64,000 nucleotides of DNA from Pseudomonas pseudonitroreducens (GTDB lineage Bacteria > Pseudomonadota > Gammaproteobacteria > Pseudomonadales > Pseudomonadaceae): positions 186,001-250,000 of the forward strand of contig NZ_BQHJ01000010.1 in NCBI RefSeq assembly GCF_021603645.1. The letters are read 5' to 3'. Below the pieces are notes generated by a model. The model had not been told where the DNA came from, ran no database searches, and was given only the letters and a program-made list of their open reading frames with translations. Of this stretch, positions 34,342 through 43,282 are shown one piece after another. The position numbers and the translations under genes are program-made. Numbering within the stretch: the first letter of the stretch is position 1; each line of letters starts with the position of its first letter.

Positions 34342-35106
34342 GTGCTCTGGCCAGGGACCCTGGTGGGGATTATCGCTGGCTGGGCGCTGGCGAGCATTCC
34401 GGGCGCCATGCTTGGCGGTCTGCTCGGCCAGGTGCTCGATCGGCGCCTGAAAAAGCGCACCTGGCGCGGCCTGCTGGAACAGTTGCGCGGTGGTCCCTGG
34501 GTGGCTGACCAGGAGTTGTTGTTCCTGTTGCTCGGCCGCCTGGCCAAGAGCCGCGGGCGGGTGCTCGATGGACACATCCAGCAGGCGCGCTCGGAGATGC
34601 AGCGTCTGCAACTGGATGACAAGGCCCGTCGCCAGGCGATCGATGCCTTCGGCCGTGGCAAGCTGGGTGGGGAATTGCTGGACGCTGGCCTGCGCCAGCG
34701 CCATGGCCAGGAGGCCACTGCCGAAGGTCTGATCCAGGCCTGCTGGCGTATGGCCTGGGCAGGCGGCGCGCCGAATGCTGCGCAGAAGAACCTGCTGCTG
34801 CAGTGGGGCGATTCACTGGGGCTGTCCCGCTCCAGGGTCCTTGCGTTGTCGTCGGCTGCCGAGCCGCCCAGGCCGCCAGCAACTCCGCGCGAGTCCTATA
34901 GCGGAGCGTTGCGCCTGCTGGGCGTGACCACGGAGAGCGAACCGGAGGAGATCAAGCGTGCCTACCGCAAACTGATCAGCCAGAACCACCCGGACAAGCT
35001 CGAAGGCCTGGGCGCCAGCCCCGAGCGGATTGCCGCGGCGACCAACAAGACCCGCGAGATCCAGGCCGCCTACCTGCTGGTGCGCCAGCGTCGCGGATTC
35101 CGCTGA
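34342..35106 (+). CDS. djlA: DjlA-like membrane-anchored J-domain protein
   Basis: A 254-residue co-chaperone. A single N-terminal hydrophobic segment (about 1-28) anchors it, residues about 55-165 form a TerB-like helical domain, and the C-terminus is a J domain with HPD at 216-218 (KRAYRKLISQNHPDKL). In E. coli DjlA stimulates DnaK at the inner membrane. The start is GTG at 34342 with GGAGG six bases upstream, one base after the murU stop. Confidence 0.9.
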   Translation: MLWPGTLVGIIAGWALASIPGAMLGGLLGQVLDRRLKKRTWRGLLEQLRGGPWVADQELLFLLLGRLAKSRGRVLDGHIQQARSEMQRLQLDDKARRQAIDAFGRGKLGGELLDAGLRQRHGQEATAEGLIQACWRMAWAGGAPNAAQKNLLLQWGDSLGLSRSRVLALSSAAEPPRPPATPRESYSGALRLLGVTTESEPEEIKRAYRKLISQNHPDKLEGLGASPERIAAATNKTREIQAAYLLVRQRRGFR

Positions 35107-35118
35107 ACCGGGTGGCCT

Positions 35119-36171
35119 TCAGGGCTGTTCGATCGGCTCGAGGTGCAACGACAGCCAGCCGCGGATACGGCGGTAGAGTTGCTCCTGCTCGGTGCCAAGG
35201 TCCGCGGGCAGGGCATTCATGCCGATCTGCACGTAGTTCGGCGCCTTCTGTCGCTTGCTGGCCTGCAGGCGCAGCTTGGCAGCCGCCACGTCGGGTGCCT
35301 TGTCCTTGTAATAGAAGTCGCCGGTGGCGAGGTTCAGCAGCGGCACGGTCTCGTCCAGCGACGGCTTGAAATCGCGTGGCATCTCCGGTGCTACCAGCAA
35401 CAGATTCTTGATCTCGGCCGGCGTGCGCTCGCCCAGGTAGCGGGTTGCCCAATAGGCCCCGGTGCCGTGACCGAGCAGGACGATGGTCCTGGGTTTGTGC
35501 TGTTGGGCCAGGTCGACGGCCGCCTGGATGCGCGCCAGCACGCGCTCGGCATGGGCTTTGCGCAGCTCCACCGGATCGCTGGGCGGCGGCGGAGTTTCTG
35601 CACTGGCTTGAGCCGGCTCGGCGCTGCCGGCTTCGCCGGTGCTTTCCGGGGTTGGCGTGGCGCTGCCTGCGCTGCCTTTCACTTCAGGTTTGCTGGCACT
35701 GTCGGTGGCCGTGGCGTCGGTGTCGGCGCTGACCTTGTCCGGGGACTCCTTCGGCCGCGGAATTGGTGCGGTGCTCTGCGGGTCGGGCAGGGTCACCGCC
35801 AGGGTCTGCCAGCCGGCATCGGGCAGCTTGCGCCGCAGCGGGCCGATCGCCACCGGCCAGTCGGCGCTTTCGCCATCGCCAGGGACCAGGATCACGGCGC
35901 CTTCGGCGTCGGCGGTATTGGCCGGCAGCCAGAGCGCAAGGAAGGTTTCGTCACCGGCCTTGAGCTCCTGTCGCTCGCTTTCGGGCAGTTGGCGCACCAG
36001 GCCGCTGGCTTCGTCCTGGCTGCGCTCGTTCACCGCCGGGCGCACCACTGGCGCGGCGGCCGGTTTTGCTTCGGCGGCGGGCTTGGCGTCTTCGGCCCAA
36101 CTGTTGCCCTGTGGCAAAAGGCTGAGGGACAGGCAGAAGGCGAGAAGCGTCGGGCGAGGCAAGTACGGCAT
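35119..36171 (-). CDS. DUF3530 family exported alpha/beta-hydrolase-like protein
   Basis: A 350-residue protein with a signal peptide (to about GNSWA) and a conserved hydrolase-like fold interrupted by a low-complexity Pro/Ala/Ser/Thr linker at about 150-215. The catalytic-elbow-like sequence reads LLGHGTGAYWA, with Thr in place of the usual nucleophile Ser, so it may not be an active hydrolase. VILVPGDGESADWP resembles the oxyanion strand. PAO1 has a similar gene (PA0599). Function unknown. It converges with djlA. Confidence 0.75.
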   Translation of the reverse strand: MPYLPRPTLLAFCLSLSLLPQGNSWAEDAKPAAEAKPAAAPVVRPAVNERSQDEASGLVRQLPESERQELKAGDETFLALWLPANTADAEGAVILVPGDGESADWPVAIGPLRRKLPDAGWQTLAVTLPDPQSTAPIPRPKESPDKVSADTDATATDSASKPEVKGSAGSATPTPESTGEAGSAEPAQASAETPPPPSDPVELRKAHAERVLARIQAAVDLAQQHKPRTIVLLGHGTGAYWATRYLGERTPAEIKNLLLVAPEMPRDFKPSLDETVPLLNLATGDFYYKDKAPDVAAAKLRLQASKRQKAPNYVQIGMNALPADLGTEQEQLYRRIRGWLSLHLEPIEQP

Positions 36172-36339
36172 CGGAGATATCCCTGTCTGGCGGGGCTGCA
36201 AGCGGCGGGGCGCGAGTGCGGCCAGCCTAGCGGCTTGTATTAGCTTTGTCAGGCGCAGGCGTGCCGGGTTCAACCGGGCTTGCTGTAAGGTATGCCGGCC
36301 ATTTGCTTTGACCCGAGTGAACTCCATGGTGTTGTCGGC

Positions 36340-38751
36340 ATGATTCGTCTGTTCTGGAAAGCCTGCCTGGCCTGGTGCTGCTGCCTGCCGTTGCTGGCCC
36401 TGGCAGAAACCACTGCGCCTCCGCTGGCGCTGGATGAGGCGCAACTGGCGTGGCTTGCCGAGCACCCGCAGCTGCGCGTCGGCGCCGTGCTCGAAGCCCC
36501 TTACGTGCAGCAGGATCGCCGCTTGCAGCAGCTCTCCGGGGCCAACGTCGAATTACTGGAGTGGCTGGCCAAGTCCTTGCACGTCAGCCTGGAATGGCAC
36601 ACCTATGCTGACCAGGCGGCGCTGGAGCGGGCCGTGCGACAAGGCGAAATCGATCTGGCGCCCGGCGTCAGCCAGACGCCTTCGACCCTGCGCGACTGGC
36701 TGTTCTCCGACCCTTACCTGCGTGTACCGCGACTGGTGGTGGGGGACCGACGCAGCGGCACATCGGTGGAGCTGGACAATCTGCGCGACGGTGAGTCCGT
36801 CTCCGTGCGCGGCCCCGGCCCGGTGGTGGATTACCTGCGCGGCACTTACTCGGGGTTGACCCTGCAGGTCGTCGACAGCGAGCGTGAAGTGCTGCGCAAG
36901 GTGCTCGGTCGCGAGGCCAATTATGCCGTGATCGACGAGGCGCAACTGGCGCGCCTGACCCGCGAAACCGAGTTCACCGGCCTCTGGGTCGTGGCCGATA
37001 TCGGCTATCCGCAATTGCTCCGCGTGGCGACTCGGCGCGACCTGCCGGAGTTGGCCGGGATCATCGACACTGCCCTGCGCGCGGTACCAGCCAAGGATCT
37101 CGACCAGCTCCACGAGCGCTGGCTGCAGCCAACCTACCCGCGCCTGGGCTCTTCGCCCGGCTTCTGGCAGAACCTCTGCATCCTGCTCGGCCTGCTGTTG
37201 GCGTTCGCTGTCGCCGCACTGTTCTGGCTGCGCCGCCAGCACCGTGCGCTGGAGTCGCGTCTGCTCGCCGCGCGCCGTGATATCGAATTGCGCCAGGCGG
37301 CGGAGCAGGCGCTGCGCCTGACCCAGTTCGCCATCGACAGCAGCACCGTGGGCATCCTCTGGGTCAACTGGGACAGCCACGTGCGTTATGCCAACCGTGC
37401 CGCCGAAGAGATGCTCGGTTACCTGCCGGGCGCCGTGGTGGACCGGCCGCTGTCGGACTTCGAACCGGCGCTGAACATGGACCGCTGGCTCAACCTCTGG
37501 CGCCGCGCGCGCAATGCCGACGAGGCGCCGCTGAGCTTCGAGACCCGTTGCCTGCGCGCCGATGGCCAGTGGCTGCCGGCGGACGTTTCGCTGAGCTTCC
37601 TGCGTTTCGGCGATTCGGAGTACCTGCTGGTGTTCCTCAACGACGTCACCGAGCGCCGCCGCGCCCGCGCGGCGCTGGAAGAGAGCGAGGCGCGCCTGCA
37701 GGGCATCGCCGCCAACGTTCCGGGGCTGGTATTCCGCCTGGAACCCAACGCGCCGGACGATGATTCCGACTTTGCCTATATCAGCTTCATCACCGGTGGC
37801 AGCGAAACCTCGCTGGGCTACTCGCCCGGCTACCTGCGCGAGAGCGGCCTGGGCATCATGGGCCTGGTGCATCCAGCCGAGCGCGAGGGCTATCTCGCCA
37901 GCCAGCTGGAGGCGGTGGCAGGCCAGCGCAACTGGCTGTGGCAGGGGCGCATCCTCACCCGCAGCAACGAGCCGCGCTGGGTCGACATCAAGGCCACGGT
38001 GCGCACCCTGGATGATGGCCGGTCGGCCTGGGACGGCGTGGTCTGGGACATCACCGAACACAAGCAGATCGAACTGGAGCTGCAGGATTCCCGGGCGCAA
38101 CTGCGCGAACTGTCGGCGCACCTGGAGAGCGTGCGGGAGGAGGAGAAGGCGCGCATCGCCCGCGAAGTGCACGATGAACTAGGCCAGGTGCTCACCGTGC
38201 TCAAGCTGGAAACTTCCATGTGCGAACTGGCCTATGCCGAGCTGGATAGCGGCTTGCGCGAGCGCCTGGAGAACATGAAACGCCTGATCGCCCAGTTGTT
38301 CCAGCTGGTGCGCGACGTGGCCACCGCGCTGCGCCCGCCGATCCTCGATGCCGGTATCGGTTCGGCGGTGGAGTGGCAGGCGCGCCGCTTCGAGTCACGG
38401 ACGCAGATTCCCTGCCTGGTGCAGGTGCCGGAGAACCCGCCGGAGCTGTCCGACGCCAAGGCCATCGGCCTGTTCCGCATCCTCCAGGAGGCGCTGACCA
38501 ATGTCATGCGCCATGCCCAGGCGCATACTGTGGAGTTGCAGCTGAGCGTCGAAGGCCGCGAACTCTGCCTGCGCATCGCCGACGACGGCGTCGGCTTCGA
38601 CCCGCATGCCACGCGCCAGGGTGTTTCCTTCGGCCTGGTGGGCATGCGCGAACGGGTGCTGATGTTCGGCGGCACCTTGCAGATCGACAGCCAGCCCGGG
38701 GAGGGCACCACCCTGTTGATCCGGGTGCCATTGCGTTCCCGTGGCGGCTGA
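36340..38751 (+). CDS. agtS: AgtS-like hybrid sensor histidine kinase
   Basis: An 803-residue membrane kinase. It has a signal peptide, a periplasmic SBP_bac_3 sensor (about 35-265), a transmembrane helix (about 283-305), two PAS domains (about 325-440 and 445-580), and a NarL-type HisKA_3/HATPase module. The phospho-accepting His is at about residue 611 (ARIAREVHDELGQVL) and DDGVGFDPH is the N-box region. It matches PA0600 by position and architecture. In P. aeruginosa AgtSR controls uptake of 4-aminobutyrate and 5-aminovalerate. The start at 36340 gives a proper signal sequence. agtR follows 51 bases later. Confidence 0.88.
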   Translation: MIRLFWKACLAWCCCLPLLALAETTAPPLALDEAQLAWLAEHPQLRVGAVLEAPYVQQDRRLQQLSGANVELLEWLAKSLHVSLEWHTYADQAALERAVRQGEIDLAPGVSQTPSTLRDWLFSDPYLRVPRLVVGDRRSGTSVELDNLRDGESVSVRGPGPVVDYLRGTYSGLTLQVVDSEREVLRKVLGREANYAVIDEAQLARLTRETEFTGLWVVADIGYPQLLRVATRRDLPELAGIIDTALRAVPAKDLDQLHERWLQPTYPRLGSSPGFWQNLCILLGLLLAFAVAALFWLRRQHRALESRLLAARRDIELRQAAEQALRLTQFAIDSSTVGILWVNWDSHVRYANRAAEEMLGYLPGAVVDRPLSDFEPALNMDRWLNLWRRARNADEAPLSFETRCLRADGQWLPADVSLSFLRFGDSEYLLVFLNDVTERRRARAALEESEARLQGIAANVPGLVFRLEPNAPDDDSDFAYISFITGGSETSLGYSPGYLRESGLGIMGLVHPAEREGYLASQLEAVAGQRNWLWQGRILTRSNEPRWVDIKATVRTLDDGRSAWDGVVWDITEHKQIELELQDSRAQLRELSAHLESVREEEKARIAREVHDELGQVLTVLKLETSMCELAYAELDSGLRERLENMKRLIAQLFQLVRDVATALRPPILDAGIGSAVEWQARRFESRTQIPCLVQVPENPPELSDAKAIGLFRILQEALTNVMRHAQAHTVELQLSVEGRELCLRIADDGVGFDPHATRQGVSFGLVGMRERVLMFGGTLQIDSQPGEGTTLLIRVPLRSRGG

Positions 38752-38802
38752 GCGGGCGGCAAGCATAACGACAATGACAAGAGTGGAACGGGAGGAACGG
38801 CA

Positions 38803-39432
38803 GTGATTCGAGTGCTGGTGGCGGAAGACCATACGATCGTGCGCGAAGGCATCAAGCAACTGATCGGCATGGCCAAGGACCTTCAGGTGGTCGGTGAGGC
38901 CACCAACGGCGAGCAGTTGCTCGAAACCCTGCGCCAGACGCCCTGCGAAGTGGTCCTGCTGGACATCTCCATGCCCGGCGTCAATGGCCTGGAAGCCATC
39001 CCGCGGATTCGCGCGCTGAACAATCCGCCGGCGATCCTGATGCTCTCCATGCATGACGAAGTGCAGATGGTGGCCCGCGCGCTGAAGGTGGGCGCGGCGG
39101 GCTATGCCACCAAGGACAGCGACCCGGCGCTGCTGCTGACGGCGATCCGCAAGGTTGCCAGTGGCGGCCGTTATATCGACCCCGATCTTGCCGATCGGAT
39201 GGTCTTCGAAGTTGGCCTGACCGATTCGCGCCCGCCCCACGCCTTGCTCTCCGAGCGTGAGTTCTCGGTATTCGAGCGCCTGGTACAAGGTGAAGGCGTC
39301 AACGAGATCGCCCAGCAACTGGCGGTCAGCAGCAAAACCATCAGCACCCACAAGGCGCGGCTGATGCAGAAGCTCAACGCCAATTCGGTAGCCGACCTGG
39401 TGCGCTACGCCATGGAACACAAGCTCGTCTGA
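38803..39432 (+). CDS. agtR: AgtR-like NarL-family response regulator
   Basis: A 209-residue regulator. The receiver has the acidic pair at Glu8/Asp9, the phospho-acceptor Asp54 (VLLDISMPG) and Lys near 104, and the C-terminus is a LuxR-type helix-turn-helix (EIAQQLAVSSKTISTHKARLMQKL). GTG at 38803 has a strong GGAGGA site. It pairs with the upstream kinase and sits before the transport genes it is expected to activate. Confidence 0.9.
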   Translation: MIRVLVAEDHTIVREGIKQLIGMAKDLQVVGEATNGEQLLETLRQTPCEVVLLDISMPGVNGLEAIPRIRALNNPPAILMLSMHDEVQMVARALKVGAAGYATKDSDPALLLTAIRKVASGGRYIDPDLADRMVFEVGLTDSRPPHALLSEREFSVFERLVQGEGVNEIAQQLAVSSKTISTHKARLMQKLNANSVADLVRYAMEHKLV

Positions 39433-39595
39433 GCGCCCGGCACCGCGGTTTGACCCCCAGCAACGAGCTCGCTGAATTTTCCCTTCACTCTGTGCGACGT
39501 GTCCGATTTCTGTAACAAACCGTCTATCTAGCGGGCGTGAGGCAGGGAATGATTGCCGGCTTCATGCAGTACGTCGTGATAACAAGGAGAAGAAG

Positions 39596-40633
39596 ATGTT
39601 GCGAGCGGTAAGGGGAGGGCTGCTGTTCGGCCTGCTGGGGAGCGCTGCGATGCCGGCGCTGGCGGACTACGTCACGGTGATTTCCTTCGGTGGCGCGAAC
39701 AAGGAAGCCCAGGAGGCGGCCTTCTACAAACCGTTCAAGGAAGTGACCGGCAACGCCGTCGTCCACGGCTCCTACAACGGCGACCTGGCCAAGCTCAAAC
39801 GCATGGTGGAGATCAGCCATGTGTCCTGGGACGTGGTGGAAGTCGAGGCCCCCGAGCTCGCGCGCGGCTGCGAGGAAGGGCTGTTCATGAAGCTCGACCC
39901 CAAGACCCTGGGCAACACCGCCGATTTCGTTCCCGGCGCCATACAGCCATGCGGCGTTGGCATCTTCGTCTGGACCACGCTGCTGGCCTACAACCAGAAC
40001 AAGCTGCAGGGCACGCCCGGCAGCTGGGCGGATTTCTGGGACACGAAGAAATTCCCCGGCAAGCGCGGGCTGCGCTGGGGCGCCAAGTACAGCCTGGAGT
40101 TCGCCCTGATGGCCGACGGCGTCGCGCCCAGGGACGTCTACAAGGTGCTGTCCACCAATGACGGCGTCGACCGCGCCTTCCGCAAGCTCGACGAACTGAA
40201 GCCGAACATCAACTGGTGGAAGTCCGGGCAGGACCCGGTGCGTGATCTCGCCGACGGCAGCGTGGTGATGAGCTCGGCCTACAACGGCCGGATCGCCGCC
40301 GCGCAGGGCGAGCAGAAGGGCTTCCGCATGGTCTGGGCCGGCGGAATCTACGACTTCGATTTCTGGGCGCTGCCCTCGGGCGTGTTCAAGAAGGAACTGG
40401 CCGAGCAATTCGTCAACTTCGCCGGCCAGCCGCAACAGCAGAAGGCCTTCGCCGAAAACATTTCCTACGGCCCGACCAACCGCAAGGCGGTGGAGCTGCT
40501 GGCGCCGGACGTGGCGGCCAACCTGCCGACCGCGCCGCAGAACATCGCCAATGCCGTCGGCATGGACGTGGCGTTCTGGGCCGAGCACGGCGACGCGCTG
40601 GAGAAGCGCTTCCAGGCCTGGGCCAAGCGCTGA
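39596..40633 (+). CDS. ABC transporter periplasmic binding protein (PA0602-like)
   Basis: A 345-residue polyamine-type solute-binding protein. Its signal peptide ends near ALA-DY. It is a clear paralogue of AgtB downstream (shared SFGGANK, SWDVVEVE/SWDLVEVE, GLFVW-type and FALMADGVAP runs), so two binding proteins accompany one transporter. Aromatic residues of the amino-compound pocket (for example WWKSG and GGIYDFDFW) are kept. AAGGAGAAG precedes the ATG. A terminator follows, separating it from agtA, so it may be expressed independently as a sensor partner or alternative receptor. Confidence 0.9.
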   Translation: MLRAVRGGLLFGLLGSAAMPALADYVTVISFGGANKEAQEAAFYKPFKEVTGNAVVHGSYNGDLAKLKRMVEISHVSWDVVEVEAPELARGCEEGLFMKLDPKTLGNTADFVPGAIQPCGVGIFVWTTLLAYNQNKLQGTPGSWADFWDTKKFPGKRGLRWGAKYSLEFALMADGVAPRDVYKVLSTNDGVDRAFRKLDELKPNINWWKSGQDPVRDLADGSVVMSSAYNGRIAAAQGEQKGFRMVWAGGIYDFDFWALPSGVFKKELAEQFVNFAGQPQQQKAFAENISYGPTNRKAVELLAPDVAANLPTAPQNIANAVGMDVAFWAEHGDALEKRFQAWAKR

Positions 40634-40641
40634 TCCGCGGG

Positions 40642-40673
40642 CTGCCGACCAGGCATTGGTCGGCAGTTGTTTT
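40642..40673 (+). terminator. Terminator after the first binding-protein gene
   Basis: CTGCCGACC and GGTCGGCAG pair perfectly over a seven-base loop and are followed by TTGTTTT. Confidence 0.85.
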
Positions 40674-40681
40674 CCCAGGTT

Positions 40682-40703
40682 TTTGTAGGGCAATCCCTAC
40701 AAA
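40682..40703. promoter_or_regulatory. Perfect palindrome upstream of agtA, candidate operator
   Basis: TTTGTAGGG and CCCTACAAA are perfect inverted arms around CAAT, about 110 bases before the agtA start. Its dyad form and place suit a regulator such as AgtR, but it could also be the stem of a second small terminator. The assignment is inference. Confidence 0.4.
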
Positions 40704-40813
40704 GCATCCTCTCTAAGCCTTATAGCAATCTCTCATACCGCCCGATTTGCGCGCCGGTCCAGCTTCTCTAGGCTTGAGATCAACGGCATTTACAAAAAAA
40801 CAAAGGTGCGGTG

Positions 40814-41923
40814 ATGGCCGAGAATCAGGCAAACGATGTGCTGGTGAGTTTCCGTGGCGTGCAGAAGAGCTACGACGGCGAATCCCTCATCGTGAAGGAC
40901 CTCAATCTGGACATTCGCAAAGGCGAATTCCTGACACTGCTGGGGCCGTCCGGTTCCGGCAAGACCACCAGCCTGATGATGCTGGCCGGTTTCGAAACTC
41001 CTACCGCCGGTGAAATCCAGCTCGCCGGCCGCGCCATCAACAACGTTCCCCCGCACAAGCGCGACATCGGCATGGTGTTCCAGAACTATGCGCTGTTCCC
41101 GCACATGACGGTAGCCGAGAACCTGGCCTTCCCGCTCTCCGTGCGCGGCATGAGCAAGACCGATGTCAGCGAGCGGGTGAAGCGCGCGCTGTCGATGGTC
41201 CAGCTCGACACTTTCGCCGGCCGCTATCCCGCCCAGCTTTCCGGTGGCCAGCAGCAACGTGTGGCCCTGGCCCGCGCGCTGGTCTTCGAGCCGCAACTGG
41301 TGCTGATGGACGAACCCCTGGGTGCCCTGGATAAACAGCTGCGTGAACACATGCAGATGGAGATCAAGCACATCCACCAGCGCCTCGGCGTGACCGTGGT
41401 CTACGTGACCCACGACCAGGGCGAAGCCCTGACCATGTCCGACCGCGTGGCCGTGTTCCACCAGGGCGAGATCCAGCAGATCGCCCCGCCGGCCGAGCTC
41501 TACGAGCACCCGCGCAACTCCTTCGTCGCCAACTTCATCGGCGAGAACAACCGCATCGCCGGCCAGCTCCAGGCTCGCGATGGCGACCGCTGCACCGTGG
41601 GCCTGGCCCGTGGCGAGAAGGTCGAGGCGCTGGCGGTCAACGTCGGCAACGTCGGTGACACCGTCAGCCTGTCGATCCGCCCCGAGCGCGTGCGCCTCAA
41701 CGGCCACAGCGAAAACTGCGTGAACCGCTTCTCCGGCCGCGTCGCCGAGTTCATCTACCTGGGCGACCACGTGCGCATTCGCCTGGAGGTCTGCGGCCGT
41801 ACCGATTTCTTCGTCAAACAGCCGATCGCCGAGCTCGATCCCGCGCTCAGTGTTGGCGACGTGGTTCCGCTGGGCTGGGAAGTCGAGCACGTCCGCGCGC
41901 TCGACCCGCTGTCCGCGGCGTAA
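40814..41923 (+). CDS. agtA: AgtA-like ABC transporter ATPase
   Basis: A 369-residue PotA-type ATP-binding subunit. Walker [10 protein letters not shown] (44-52), Q-loop ([11 protein letters not shown]), signature LSGGQ (142-146), Walker B VLMDEP (163-168) and the H-loop (VTHDQGEAL) are intact, with a C-terminal TOBE domain (about 285-355). It energises uptake through AgtC/AgtD. ATG at 40814 is used; GTG one codon before is possible. Matches PA0603. Confidence 0.93.
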   Translation: MAENQANDVLVSFRGVQKSYDGESLIVKDLNLDIRKGEFLTLLGPSGSGKTTSLMMLAGFETPTAGEIQLAGRAINNVPPHKRDIGMVFQNYALFPHMTVAENLAFPLSVRGMSKTDVSERVKRALSMVQLDTFAGRYPAQLSGGQQQRVALARALVFEPQLVLMDEPLGALDKQLREHMQMEIKHIHQRLGVTVVYVTHDQGEALTMSDRVAVFHQGEIQQIAPPAELYEHPRNSFVANFIGENNRIAGQLQARDGDRCTVGLARGEKVEALAVNVGNVGDTVSLSIRPERVRLNGHSENCVNRFSGRVAEFIYLGDHVRIRLEVCGRTDFFVKQPIAELDPALSVGDVVPLGWEVEHVRALDPLSAA

Positions 41924-41991
41924 CGAAAGCGGACCGGCCACTCCCGGACGCATCCAAGAAAAACAAACTGCACACTGTGGAGACAACAATA

Positions 41992-43041
41992 ATGTCGAAG
42001 TCCTTGAAAGCATCGGGGCTCAAACTCGCAGCGCTGACTCTGGGCGTGGCCTTTGCGGCCCAGTCCATGGCCGCCACCGACCTGACCGTGGTGTCCTTCG
42101 GCGGTGCCAACAAGAACGCCCAGGTGAAGGCGTTCTACGAGCCCTACGAAAAATCCACCGGCAACAAGATCGTCGCCGGCGAATACAACGGCGAGATGGC
42201 CAAGGTGAAGGCCATGGTCGACACCAACAGCGTCTCCTGGGACCTGGTGGAAGTCGAATCGCCGGAACTGGCCCGCGGCTGTGACGAAGGCCTGTTCGAA
42301 GAGATCGACCCGGCCATCCTCGGCAAGGCTGAAGACTACGTGCCGGGCGCCGTCAGCAACTGCGGCGTCGGCTTCTTCGTCTGGTCCACCGTGCTGGCCT
42401 ACAACGCCGACAAGCTGAAGAGCGCGCCGACCAGCTGGGCCGATTTCTGGGACACCCAGAAATTCCCGGGCAAGCGCGGCCTGCGCAAGGGCGCCAAGTA
42501 CACCCTGGAATTCGCCCTGATGGCCGACGGCGTCGCGCCCAAGGACGTCTACAAGGTGCTGGCCACCAAGGACGGTCAGGACCGCGCCTTCAAGAAACTC
42601 GACCAGATCAAGCCGAGCATCCAGTGGTGGGAAGCCGGCGCCCAGCCGCCGCAGTACCTCGCCTCCGGTGACGTGGTCATGAGCTCCGCCTACAACGGCC
42701 GCATCGCCGCCGTGCAGAAAGAGAGCAACCTGAAGATCGTCTGGAACGGCGGCATCTACGACTTCGACGCCTGGGCCATCCCGAAAGGCGCCAAGAAGAA
42801 AGACGAGAGCCTCAAGTTCATCGCCTTCTCGGTCCAGCCCGAGCAGCAGAAGACCTACTCCGAGAACATCGCCTACGGCCCGGTCAACAAGAACGCCGTA
42901 CCGCTGCTGAGCAAGGACCTGCTGAAAGACATGCCGACTACCCCGGAAAACATGCAGGGCCAGGTAGGCATGGACGTGACCTTCTGGGCTGACTACGGCG
43001 AGCAGTTGGAGCAGCGCTTCAACGCCTGGGCTGCCAAGTAA
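41992..43041 (+). CDS. agtB: AgtB-like periplasmic binding protein
   Basis: A 349-residue binding protein with a clean signal peptide ending QSMA-AT. It is highly similar to the 39596 protein, including SFGGANK near the mature N-terminus and WADFWDTQKFPGKRGLRKGAKYTLEFALMADG mid-protein. In P. aeruginosa the Agt system takes up 4-aminobutyrate and 5-aminovalerate. GGAG lies 10 bases before the ATG. A structured 240-base gap follows before the permease genes, probably setting a higher level of binding protein than of permease. Confidence 0.92.
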   Translation: MSKSLKASGLKLAALTLGVAFAAQSMAATDLTVVSFGGANKNAQVKAFYEPYEKSTGNKIVAGEYNGEMAKVKAMVDTNSVSWDLVEVESPELARGCDEGLFEEIDPAILGKAEDYVPGAVSNCGVGFFVWSTVLAYNADKLKSAPTSWADFWDTQKFPGKRGLRKGAKYTLEFALMADGVAPKDVYKVLATKDGQDRAFKKLDQIKPSIQWWEAGAQPPQYLASGDVVMSSAYNGRIAAVQKESNLKIVWNGGIYDFDAWAIPKGAKKKDESLKFIAFSVQPEQQKTYSENIAYGPVNKNAVPLLSKDLLKDMPTTPENMQGQVGMDVTFWADYGEQLEQRFNAWAAK

Positions 43042-43051
43042 GAGTCGCCGG

Positions 43052-43144
43052 CAAAACTGTTCTGGCGTTGTTGCCTGGCCTTGCCGTACTGACAGGTACT
43101 GTCTGCGGCCAGGCGCCTAGCCAGAATCGCTTCGCTCAGTTTTG
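43052..43144. repeat. Palindromic element between agtB and agtC
   Basis: Terminal arms CAAAACTG (43052-43059) and CAGTTTTG (43137-43144) are perfect inverted repeats. Nested pairs TTCTGGC/GCCAGAA and GCCTGGCC/GGCCAGGC continue the fold. The centre is a short GTACTGACAGGTACTG palindrome. The 93-base unit resembles a MITE-like or REP-like hairpin and is similar in plan to the element before trpE. Confidence 0.65.
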
Positions 43145-43245
43145 TCGACGACTCGCGTAACGTCCCCACCGTCGCGGCTGCCCGAGCCGCGATGGACCGG
43201 AGCCGCCGTTCCCCCTCGCGGCGGTTCCTCCTGACACCACACCTT

Positions 43246-43269
43246 GGCCGCCCTCGGGCGGCCCGTTTT
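43246..43269 (+). terminator. Terminator-like hairpin directly before agtC
   Basis: GGCCGCCC and GGGCGGCC pair perfectly over a two-base loop and are followed by CGTTTT, ending only 13 bases before the agtC ATG. Two further GC-rich stems lie at about 43169-43230. Together they would reduce permease expression relative to agtB. Confidence 0.7.
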
Positions 43270-43282
43270 ACCGGAGTTCGCT

